A DNA stretch of 64,000 bases from Streptomyces sp. CB01201 (GTDB lineage: Bacteria > Actinomycetota > Actinomycetes > Streptomycetales > Streptomycetaceae): the NCBI RefSeq assembly GCF_002803085.1, contig NZ_NNBJ01000008.1, forward strand, positions 119,603 to 183,602. Direction: 5' to 3'. The translations under genes were made by a program, and so were the position numbers. Numbering within the stretch: the first letter of the stretch is position 1; every line of letters begins with the position of its first letter. Below are positions 25,162 to 32,479 of the stretch, piece after piece. The notes under the pieces are model-generated. The model worked only from the letters and a program-made list of their open reading frames with translations. It had not been told where the DNA came from and searched no databases.

Positions 25162-25833
25162 ATGAACACAAGGCCTGTCACCGACCGCCGGGTCCGCGTG
25201 CAGGGCGTCCCTGTGGAGGGGGTCTACCCGGTTCGGGCGCCCGAGTCCGCGCGCGGGCAGGTGCTGCGCATCACCGTGGCCGGCGAGGACATCCTGCACC
25301 GTCCCTGCAAACCGGCCGACGCGGAGTTCGGCACTCCCTGGCTTTCCCAGTTGATCGACGACATGTTCATCACCATGTACGTAGCCGATGGGGCGGGCCT
25401 GGCGGCCAATCAGGTCGACGTGGATCTGCGCCTGTTCGTCTACGACTGCTACGACGACGATGACGTGCGGCACGTCGGCCATGTGCTCAATCCGGTCGTC
25501 GATCCGGTGGCCCCGGAGGAGCGCCGTCTCCTGGAGGCGGGCGAGGGGTGCCTCTCCGTGCCCGGCCCGGTCTTCGACGTCCCGCGCGCGGAGCGGGCCG
25601 TGGTGCGCGGCTTGGACAAGGAGGGGAAGGAGGTCGTGATCGAGGGCACCGGCTACTTCGCGCGCTGCCTCCTCCATGAGACCGATCATCTCAACGGGCT
25701 GGTCTATGTGGACCGGCTGACGAAGCGTCAGCGCCGCTCCGTGCTCCAGGAGATGGACGATGTGAAGGAGAGCGTATTCGCTCGGCGTGTCGAGCGGGCC
25801 AAGGCGCTGGGAGCCTCGCCGAAGGTGCAGTAG
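25162..25833 (+). CDS. def: Peptide deformylase
   Basis: 223-residue metalloenzyme removing the N-formyl group from nascent proteins. Motif 1 reads GAGLAANQV (usual GxGLAAxQ), motif 2 EGCLSVP with metal ligand Cys130, motif 3 LLHETDHLNG with His172 and His176 ligands and Glu173 as catalytic acid-base. An N-terminal extension of about 35 residues precedes the core. ATG at 25162 follows the IMP dehydrogenase by 58 bp on the same strand, so they likely share a transcript. An additional, antibiotic-insensitive copy is one possible reason for its presence. Confidence 0.92.
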   Translation: MNTRPVTDRRVRVQGVPVEGVYPVRAPESARGQVLRITVAGEDILHRPCKPADAEFGTPWLSQLIDDMFITMYVADGAGLAANQVDVDLRLFVYDCYDDDDVRHVGHVLNPVVDPVAPEERRLLEAGEGCLSVPGPVFDVPRAERAVVRGLDKEGKEVVIEGTGYFARCLLHETDHLNGLVYVDRLTKRQRRSVLQEMDDVKESVFARRVERAKALGASPKVQ

Positions 25834-25836
25834 CGC

Positions 25837-26718
25837 TCAAGTCGGCTGGCTGGATTGTTGGTTGTCGCTCGGATCACCGTTGCCGGCGGGGCGGTGGGCG
25901 GTGATCGTGTAGTAGTCAAGGCTGCCCTCGTCGAAGGCGCGCAGGAAGTTGCGGGGCCAGGTGCCGGGCTCCCACATCGTGGCCAGCCAGCGGTCCCAGC
26001 CGGGCCATACCGAGGCGCCGATCGATGTCGCCCGCACCGAGGTCAGGCCGGCGTCCCGCAGGCTGTCGACCAGGTCCGGCACGGTGTGCGCGACGTCGAG
26101 GCCGGTGGCGAACGTGTCCAGGAGCTCGGCCAGCCGGTCGGGCCGGGCAGGATCGGCATCGGGGACGAAGAAGCTCGCGACGGCGGCGCGCCCGCCGGGC
26201 CGCAACACCCTGGCCGCCTCGCGGGCGAACGCGCCGAGGTCGCGGAAGTGCTGGGCGGCTTCGATGCTGTAGAGCCGGTCGAACGAGCCGTCGTCGAACG
26301 GCATGGACTCGGCGGCACCCCGCACGAACCGCAGCCGCTCCGAACTCCCTTTCAACAATGGCGAGTTGCGCCGTTCGGCCCGCGCGAGCTGCTCGGGGTG
26401 GATGTCCATGCCGGTGACGTGAGCGAATCCGTACTCCTCAAGCGCCACCGCGGCACCGGCACCGAGCCCGCACCCCACTTCCAGCGTGCGCAGACCCTCG
26501 GTGGGCGCCAGGGTGGCCAGCACATGGCGGTACATCTCCCGCTGGCTCCTGACCCGGTCGGCATCGTTCGGGGGCCGGTCCGGGTCGGCGCCCTCCCAGT
26601 GCCCGAAGTTGATGAACCCTCCGCCGAACAGCGGCTTCGAGCCGAGATCGGCCGGGCCGTACGCCTCCCGCACCGCGCGGAACATCGCGGGCTGCCCCGC
26701 TCCGGAACCTTGTGCCAT
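25837..26718 (-). CDS. SAM-dependent methyltransferase, small-molecule type
   Basis: 293-residue class I methyltransferase. Motif I is LEVGCGLGAGA, then GMDIHPEQLARAE, FVRGAAESMPFDDGSFDRLYS and VLRPGGRAAV. The N-terminal FGGGFINFGHWEG matches methyltransferases acting on sugars or polyketides, such as the erythromycin and rebeccamycin O-methyltransferase relatives. ATG at 26718 has GGAGG upstream. Its stop lies 3 nt from the convergent deformylase stop. It is not in an obvious biosynthetic cluster, so the substrate is unknown. Confidence 0.87.
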   Translation of the reverse strand: MAQGSGAGQPAMFRAVREAYGPADLGSKPLFGGGFINFGHWEGADPDRPPNDADRVRSQREMYRHVLATLAPTEGLRTLEVGCGLGAGAAVALEEYGFAHVTGMDIHPEQLARAERRNSPLLKGSSERLRFVRGAAESMPFDDGSFDRLYSIEAAQHFRDLGAFAREAARVLRPGGRAAVASFFVPDADPARPDRLAELLDTFATGLDVAHTVPDLVDSLRDAGLTSVRATSIGASVWPGWDRWLATMWEPGTWPRNFLRAFDEGSLDYYTITAHRPAGNGDPSDNQQSSQPT

Positions 26719-26809
26719 CCGTCCCACCTCCGAGCCGGGATGCCCGCCGGCCACTGCGGCCGGGCACGCCGTCGGCGCTCAACTCGCCGACCGCGTAAGG
26801 CTATCGGCA

Positions 26810-27640
26810 TCAGGCCGCCGGCCCCCGCGCGACGAGCCGGGCCGCGGCGAACTCCTCCCGGGACGCCTGTGCGTCCATTTCCAGGTAGCCGTACGCGTCG
26901 TCACCGATCGGTATGCGCAGGGGCGTCGGTGTCTCGGCGTCGACGATGTCGAGCACCCGCGCCGCGAAGTCCTCGGGACGGCCGGTCTCTGGGTTGTCCA
27001 CCAGGCCGCGGGCGCCCTGGAGCATTTCGAGGTTGGTTCCGTCGTACGCGGGGATGCGCCGGTGCGCCTCGATCATGGACGTGCCGTACCGGGTGGCGAA
27101 CATGCCCGGTTCGAGAACGGTGACCCGGATGTTGTGCGGGGCGGCCTCGATGGCCAGGGCCTGGCTCATTCCTTCGAGCGCGTGCTTCCCCGCGACGTAC
27201 GCGCCAAGGCCCGGCAGGGCCATGCGGCCGACCACCGAGGAGATGTTGAGGATGTGGCCGTGCCCCTGGGCCCGCATCAGCGGCAGGACGCGCCGGATGA
27301 GCCTCCAGGGGCCGAGGAGCAGGGTCTCCAACTGGTCGCGCAGTTCGGCGTCCGATACTTCCTCGACCGCGCCGAAAAGTCCGACGGCGGCGTTGTTCAC
27401 CAGGACGTCGATGCCGCCGAGCCGGTCGACGGCGGCGCTGACGGCCTCGTCGCAGGACGTGGCGTCCCGCAATTCCAGCCGCAGCGGGACGATGCGGCCC
27501 GGCCAGGCCGCGGCCAGCTCCTTGAGATCGGTCGTCTTGCGCGCTGTCACCGCCAGCTCGTCGCCAGCAGCTGCCGCGGCAGTCGCCATGGCTCGTCCCA
27601 GGCCTGAAGAACATCCGGTGATCAGCCAGCGTCGTCCCAT
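26810..27640 (-). CDS. Short-chain dehydrogenase/reductase
   Basis: 276-residue classical SDR with NAD(P)-binding GCSSGLG (TGxxxGxG), NNAAVG, catalytic Ser in NISSVVG and the YxxxK pair as YVAGK. The length fits a classical SDR. ATG at 27640 follows a GGGGG run; the upstream frame is arginine/histidine-rich and unsupported. It lies 91 bp upstream of the methyltransferase start and may be co-transcribed with it. Substrate unknown. Confidence 0.9.
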   Translation of the reverse strand: MGRRWLITGCSSGLGRAMATAAAAAGDELAVTARKTTDLKELAAAWPGRIVPLRLELRDATSCDEAVSAAVDRLGGIDVLVNNAAVGLFGAVEEVSDAELRDQLETLLLGPWRLIRRVLPLMRAQGHGHILNISSVVGRMALPGLGAYVAGKHALEGMSQALAIEAAPHNIRVTVLEPGMFATRYGTSMIEAHRRIPAYDGTNLEMLQGARGLVDNPETGRPEDFAARVLDIVDAETPTPLRIPIGDDAYGYLEMDAQASREEFAAARLVARGPAA

Positions 27641-28173
27641 GGTGCGTTCCCCCGTGACATGTATGTCGCTACACGTGTTTCGCTCATGCCGGCCGTGGTG
27701 CCCGCGGTGCCCGTACCGGCTGTGGCAGGCGCATCCGCCGTGGTGGCCGTCCGGCACTGGGTGGGTGTGGTGACCGTCGTGGCCGCGGCGCACGAGTCGG
27801 ACCGGTACCGCAGGGCGGGGGCGACGCGGCACCGTTCCCCCCGCCGCGCAGCGCCCTTCCGCGCCGTGCCGAGCGGTGCCGGACGTGACGCGGTTCCGGG
27901 CGATGGCACGGCATCACGGTCGACGCGCGCTCGGCGGCGTCGTCGCGCTGGTCCTGTGCGCGCGGGTTCGTACCGGCGCGTGCCCGGAACGTGCCCGGAA
28001 CGTGTCGTGGCGGCGGTGGGCGTACTCGCGTGATCTCGGTCGCCGGGTGTCGCGGCCGATCGGGTGGTGGCGGCAATCCATCGTCGCCGCGCTGCCGGGC
28101 CGCCGTCACCCCTTCTGCGGGGGCACACGCGGGCGCGCGGACGCACGTCCCGGCGCGTGCCCGTACGGCCGCG

Positions 28174-28310
28174 CGGCGGGCCGTCCGGATACCGGTCGCG
28201 GGACCGCACGGCGAGCGGTTCGGGTATCCGCCGGCGAGACCGCGCGGCGGACGGTTCCGGCACCGGCCGGCGCGGTGGCAAGGGGGCCGTTCGGGTATGG
28301 GTCGGCGCGC
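28174..28310. repeat. Four degenerate 36-bp tandem repeats
   Basis: Units begin at 28174, 28209, 28245 and 28281 (35, 36, 36 and 30 bp) and share a CGGCGRRCSGTYCGGRTA-like start followed by a CCGGCGnG core. They encode 12-residue repeats on either strand. The period is a multiple of three, which is expected for a repeat born in coding DNA, yet no gene is credible here. Confidence 0.5.
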
Positions 28311-28563
28311 TAGTCGTCGCCGGGCCCTTCCCCACCCATTCGGCCGAGCAACGGCCACGGCTCTCGGTTCCTTCCAGGGCGGGGCGAACGAGCGCCGACG
28401 GACGGCGGGGCCTCGGCGAAAACCCCAAGTCGGCTCTGTACCGGAGGGGATCGCACCAGGGCCAAGGGGCCTCCTCGCGAGCCGTCGGGGCCGGTCCGCG
28501 CCCCACGCCGCCCGGCACGTCGGATTGGCGGGCGTGGCATATGTCGGCTGTCCTGGAACCAGA

Positions 28564-28585
28564 TGTGTGCAGAAGACAGCACACA
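28564..28585. promoter_or_regulatory. Inverted repeat upstream of the membrane-repeat gene
   Basis: TGTGTGC (28564-28570), 8-nt spacer, GCACACA (28579-28585), 49 bp before the ATG at 28635. The arms are perfect and the position suits an operator. Confidence 0.4.
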
Positions 28586-28634
28586 GTGACTGCCGCAGTG
28601 ATCTTCATAGGAGCCTCGGCAAAGGAAGCGTTCC

Positions 28635-29933
28635 ATGGCATCTGACCAAACCCCCATACCGGACGAAGAAGTTCCGACGAGTCCGGACGACAAGGCCCGC
28701 CTCACCCTGCTCCGCGCAGTGGCCCTGTCCCGGCCCCTGGACGAGGTGGCCTCCCTGGCCCATCTCCTCAACCAGACCGGCGAACAACCACGACCGGGTG
28801 ACGAGGCTCTGCACTTGGCTGCCGTGTCTCGCCCCCTGGACGACGTCCGTCAGCTGATCTCCCTCCTCAAGAAGCCTCCGCACACGGACGACGAGGCCGA
28901 CACGACGCTGCGCGTGGTCGCGGCGGAGCGGTCCATCGAGGACGTGGCCGCCCTCATCGCCGACTGCCACCCGGTCGCGAACGCGCCAAGGGAAGAGCCC
29001 GTGGCGTCTCAGGAGACGACCCTCGCGCCCTTCGAGCCGGTGGCCGCGAGCTTCGAGTCGCCGCAGGCTCCCGCGCCGTCGGCCCCGGACCCGGCACCTG
29101 CGGTGCCCGTGGTCCCGGTCTCAGCGTCGCTGCCGGTACCGATGGCGATGGCGATGGCCGCCCCGGCCGCCATGCCGCCCGACGCTGCCCCGGTCAACGG
29201 CGACCAGGACAACGGCGGACGGGTGCCGGTTCCTGACGGCCAGTTCGGCAGGGCGCCGGACGCCGACACCGCACGGGCGACCGACAACGCGTCAGCCGCC
29301 CACAGCGCACCCGCGGTCGGCCACACCACGGCCGTCGACCACGCGCCCTCGGCCGACAACGTCCCGGCTGACCACAGCGCCCCGGCCGTCGACAGCGCGC
29401 CGGTACCCGACAGCGCCCTGGCGGCCCACAGCGCGGCGGCCAACGGTCCGGCCGAGAGCGGGCAGCCCGTCGAGAGTGGACCGGCGACTCCCGAAGCGGG
29501 CGCGGCGACGGCGGGAACGGGAGCGGCCAGAGCACCGGCGCTCCGGTCCGTGCTCCGCTGGCCGGCGGCTGCCGCGCTGCTCCTGATCGGCGTTCTCCAC
29601 CTGCCGAACGACATCATGGCCGTACACGCCGGCAACAGGACCGCGGCGGCGTCCATGGTCATCGCAGCCATCTGCCTGACCCTGGCGTGTCTGCTCCCCC
29701 TGTACGACACGGTCTGGGCGTGGGCACTCGGTGCCGGCGCCGCCGTCGCCACCGCGGCGGTCCATTCCGTGGGCGCCAGGTTCAAGTCCGTGCACCTGCT
29801 CAGGGACAGCCTGGGCAGCACGTTCAGCGGCGCGACCACGCTCGCGGTGCTCTGTGCCGTGGTCGCCGCCGTCCTGGCGGGGACGGTGCTGCTGCGCAAG
29901 CCCGCACAGCAGCGGGCGGCGGACAAGGCCTGA
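28635..29933 (+). CDS. Membrane protein with three N-terminal helical repeats
   Basis: 432-residue protein. Residues 20-115 hold three copies of a helical unit: LLRAVALSRPLDEVASLAHLL, LHLAAVSRPLDDVRQLISLL and LRVVAAERSIEDVAALIADC. Residues about 120-305 are Ala/Pro/Asp-rich and probably disordered, with repeated SAPAVD/HSAPA. The C-terminus (about 310-425) has four hydrophobic helices. AAAGGAAG precedes the ATG. Streptomyces have several proteins of this plan, but I do not know a function. The repeats could form a small cytosolic scaffold tethered to the membrane. A strong terminator follows. Confidence 0.8.
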   Translation: MASDQTPIPDEEVPTSPDDKARLTLLRAVALSRPLDEVASLAHLLNQTGEQPRPGDEALHLAAVSRPLDDVRQLISLLKKPPHTDDEADTTLRVVAAERSIEDVAALIADCHPVANAPREEPVASQETTLAPFEPVAASFESPQAPAPSAPDPAPAVPVVPVSASLPVPMAMAMAAPAAMPPDAAPVNGDQDNGGRVPVPDGQFGRAPDADTARATDNASAAHSAPAVGHTTAVDHAPSADNVPADHSAPAVDSAPVPDSALAAHSAAANGPAESGQPVESGPATPEAGAATAGTGAARAPALRSVLRWPAAAALLLIGVLHLPNDIMAVHAGNRTAAASMVIAAICLTLACLLPLYDTVWAWALGAGAAVATAAVHSVGARFKSVHLLRDSLGSTFSGATTLAVLCAVVAAVLAGTVLLRKPAQQRAADKA

Positions 29934-29954
29934 CCGACGCGCCACCGCTGTCTC

Positions 29955-29991
29955 AAGGGGCCCGGATTCCTCAGAGGTATTCGGGCCCCTT
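29955..29991 (+). terminator. Stem-loop terminator
   Basis: Arms AAGGGGCCCG (29955-29964) and CGGGCCCCTT (29982-29991) form a perfect 10-bp stem with a 17-nt loop, 21 bp after the membrane-protein stop. Confidence 0.7.
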
Positions 29992-30083
29992 CAGCATGCC
30001 TTCCGGCCATGTGTGACATGTCCGTGACCGGAATTATGGCCTCCACCACACGTGCGCGCCGCACGCCCTGATGAGGTGATCGC

Positions 30084-31037
30084 ATGCGAAGACCAGCTTC
30101 ACTCATGGCCATGTCGGTGCTCGTCACGACCGCCCTGCTGCTCACGGCCTGCGGAGCGGAGCGCGCGGGCTACGACAGCAGCGGCACCGGCGCGTCCGGG
30201 GCGTCCTCGTCTCCCGCGCGGGTGGACGACCCGGGCAAGGACGGCGTACGGATCACGTCGCTGACCCTTCCGCCGGCCTCCGCCTCGCCCACGCACGGCA
30301 CTTCGGTCTCTGCCGACGACCTCACGGCGCGCCCGGATTCCGGAATCGTCGCGACCTTCGAGGTCACGAACAGCACCACCAGAGCCCTGACCTACTCGGT
30401 CGTCTTCACCTTCCTCAGCGGTGACGGCGGAGCCATGGCCAACCAGACGGCGACCGTGCGCGACGTGGGCCCCGGCAAGACGGTGCGGGGCTCGGTCCGG
30501 GCCGGTGAACTGGCGCCCGGCGCCCGGCGGGTGAGCCGGGCCAAGGTCCTCGTGGTGAACAAGGTGCCGGCCGGCGAGGCGGTCACCCCGGCGGGCACGT
30601 GTCCCCCGTCCGGCATCCGGGTCAGCGCCGACGACGGCGACGCGGCGATGGGCCTGCGTGTCGTGGGCCTGCACCTCGACAACTGCGGCAAGCGCGACTA
30701 CGCCATCGAGGGCTACCCGCGGGTGGAGCTCCTGGACGACGACCTCAACCCCGTCACCGGCATCGCGATCCTCCGCGGCAGCGGTGACATCACCACCGGC
30801 GCCGGCCCCGACGAACAGCCCCGCCCCCTCACCCTCAAGCCCGGCGAATCGGCGCAGGCGAGCCTGGTGTGGCGCAACACCACGGAGTCCGGCACCGCGG
30901 CGAACATCCCCTACGTACGGGTACGCGCGAAGGCGGGCTCCGCGCCCGTGACGGTGGCCCCCCACCTGGACCTCGGAACCACCGGTCGGCTGGGTGTCCG
31001 CCCCTGGACGAAAGCGAAGACGGGGACCAGGAGCTAG
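30084..31037 (+). CDS. DUF4232-domain lipoprotein
   Basis: 317-residue predicted lipoprotein. Lipobox LLTAC places the modified Cys at about residue 23. Residues about 50-170 form an Ig-like domain (VATFEVTNSTTRALTYSVVFTFLS, shared with FxLYD-type folds), and about 180-310 a DUF4232 domain with Cys at TCPPSG and NCGKRDY and the GLHLDNCGKRDYAIEGYPRV strand. It should sit on the outer face of the membrane. Function unknown. It ends convergent with a possible acetyltransferase remnant. Confidence 0.85.
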   Translation: MRRPASLMAMSVLVTTALLLTACGAERAGYDSSGTGASGASSSPARVDDPGKDGVRITSLTLPPASASPTHGTSVSADDLTARPDSGIVATFEVTNSTTRALTYSVVFTFLSGDGGAMANQTATVRDVGPGKTVRGSVRAGELAPGARRVSRAKVLVVNKVPAGEAVTPAGTCPPSGIRVSADDGDAAMGLRVVGLHLDNCGKRDYAIEGYPRVELLDDDLNPVTGIAILRGSGDITTGAGPDEQPRPLTLKPGESAQASLVWRNTTESGTAANIPYVRVRAKAGSAPVTVAPHLDLGTTGRLGVRPWTKAKTGTRS

Positions 31038-31255
31038 GCCGGGTGCCGGGCGGTGACGACCCGGCGCTCGTGGTCCCGCCAGGCGCCGGGACAGCGGTTC
31101 AGCATCTCCGTGCTCTCCTCGGCCAGGGCCGTCAGCTCGTCGTGGTCCTGGCGCCGAACACGCCGTACGGCCACCCGCGGGCCGTACGGAAGGAAACCGG
31201 TGTCCGACCCGGGGATCCTGCGGGCGGCGTCCAGAGCCCCCGGCCGGAAGGGCAC
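31034..31255 (-). pseudogene. Possible N-terminal remnant of a GNAT acetyltransferase
   Basis: The minus-strand frame from GTG 31255 to TAG 31034 reads DTGFLPYGPRVAVRRVRRQD then ELTALAEESTEML, which resembles the N-terminal strand and helix of GNAT acetyltransferases. After STEML the sequence becomes NRCPGAWRDHERRVVTARHPA, unlike a GNAT. At 73 codons the acetyl-CoA site is absent. A deletion remnant fits, but the resemblance is short, and it overlaps the end of the lipoprotein gene. Confidence 0.35.
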
Positions 31256-31264
31256 ACTGTGCCC

Positions 31265-31978
31265 ATGGATCCTCTGAAGACCGCCGATGACCTGGTACGC
31301 AGCCGGTTTCCCGAAGCTCGGGCCGCCTTTCTGGCCGGGAGCGTACTCACTCGACGGCGTACCGCCACCTCGGACCTGGACATCGTGGTACTGCTCGACG
31401 GGCCGCCCGCGCCTTTCCGGAAGAGCCTGGTCCACGACGGCTGGCCGGTGGAACTGTTCGTCCAGACCGAGGCGGTCTGGCGGGCGTTCGCCGAGCAGGA
31501 GACGGCCGCCCGGCAGTCTCCGCTCCTCGCCATGTGCGCGGAGGGCGTGCTGCTGGCCGACCGGGACGGGCTCGGCGCCGCGCTCCAGGCGGAGTCCCGA
31601 CGACGGCTCGAAGCAGGCCCCCCGCCGATGACCGCCACCGAGTGCGAGGACCTGCGGTACGCCCTCACGGACACCCTGGACGACTTCCGCGGCTGCACCG
31701 ACCCACTGGAGCGCACCTACTTGGTGACCGCCCTGCTCCAGCGCGCCTCCGAACTGGCCCTGCTCGCCGGCGGACACTGGCTGGGCGGCGCCAAATGGCT
31801 TTCCCGGCGCCTCGCCACGGCCGACCCGGATGTGCACCGGCGGCTCACCGAAGCCGCGGCCGCCGCCATCGCCGGTCGGCGCAACGGGGCAGCCGAGTTC
31901 GAGGATGCTGTGCAGGGCGTCCTCCAGCAGGTCGGTGGACCTCTCTGGGCCGGTTACCGCCGGGGAAAGGCGAGTTGA
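31265..31978 (+). CDS. Nucleotidyltransferase-domain protein
   Basis: 237-residue protein with the minimal nucleotidyltransferase pattern: GSVLTRRRTATSDLDIVVLLDG matches GSxxx..SDxDxxV, with two Asp for metal binding. The C-terminal half is helical. Such proteins occur as aminoglycoside nucleotidyltransferases or toxin-like MNT enzymes. ATG at 31265 or GTG 31259. No HEPN partner is adjacent, which argues against an MNT/HEPN pair. Substrate unknown. Confidence 0.8.
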   Translation: MDPLKTADDLVRSRFPEARAAFLAGSVLTRRRTATSDLDIVVLLDGPPAPFRKSLVHDGWPVELFVQTEAVWRAFAEQETAARQSPLLAMCAEGVLLADRDGLGAALQAESRRRLEAGPPPMTATECEDLRYALTDTLDDFRGCTDPLERTYLVTALLQRASELALLAGGHWLGGAKWLSRRLATADPDVHRRLTEAAAAAIAGRRNGAAEFEDAVQGVLQQVGGPLWAGYRRGKAS

Positions 31979-32174
31979 GGAGAGGCGAGGCGAGTTGAGC
32001 CGTCCGTTCGCGCGGGGGTGCGCGAGACGCTGGCGCTGCCTGCCTCCTGGCTCCTGCCTCCTGTCTCCTGGCCGGGGCATCCGCTCCCGCCGATCCGTCC
32101 TCGACGGCCGACGGGGTGACCCCTGGTCATCGTCCCGGCATGCGGAGGCCGGGTCCGCAGGCCAGGGTGGAGGC

Positions 32175-32396
32175 ATGACCGAGCCGCCCATCATCGTCCA
32201 CCGGCCCCTCGGGCGGGGTGGCCGCCATGTCACCGCACTCGGCCAGGACATCGGCGTCGCGTACTCCGACCTGGACGTCATCGAGTTCCTCCGGCAGTCG
32301 GGGATCGACGAGACCGACGCCGAGGCCATGGTCGACGGGGACTCCCCCGAGATCGAGTGGCAGGGCGCCCCCGCTCACCAGTACGGAGCGGCCTGA
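32175..32396 (+). CDS. Small conserved streptomycete protein
   Basis: 73-residue acidic protein, beginning TEPPIIVHRPLGRGGRHVTA and containing GVAYSDLDVIEFLRQSGI. GGTGGAGG lies immediately upstream of the ATG, closer than usual. I recall similar short proteins with a PPIIVH start and DxxxIEFLRRAG in other Streptomyces, unverified here. Likely a cytosolic protein of unknown function. It lies outside the neighbouring operons. Confidence 0.65.
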   Translation: MTEPPIIVHRPLGRGGRHVTALGQDIGVAYSDLDVIEFLRQSGIDETDAEAMVDGDSPEIEWQGAPAHQYGAA

Positions 32397-32479
32397 CGCC
32401 GGGCGGTGCGGAGCAGCGCGGCCTGACGTACGGCGTTCGCCGTCGGTGGAGGGGCGGGGGCGAGTGCAGGGATGGTCCC

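Larger units (their letters stand above)
27641..28634. other. 994-bp region with no supported gene
   Basis: Between the divergent SDR and the repeat-membrane-protein gene. Open frames exist on both strands but are Arg/Gly/Ala/Pro-rich and show no family signature, signal peptide or good start. Four degenerate 36-bp repeats lie at 28174-28310 and an inverted repeat at 28564-28585. The region may be a decayed gene or a low-complexity spacer. Confidence 0.5.

Noticed and set aside
28174..28310. Possible CRISPR array
   Set aside because: Units are contiguous and degenerate, with no unique spacers, and no cas genes are present.
31265..31978. MNT/HEPN toxin-antitoxin pair
   Set aside because: No HEPN gene is adjacent on either strand.
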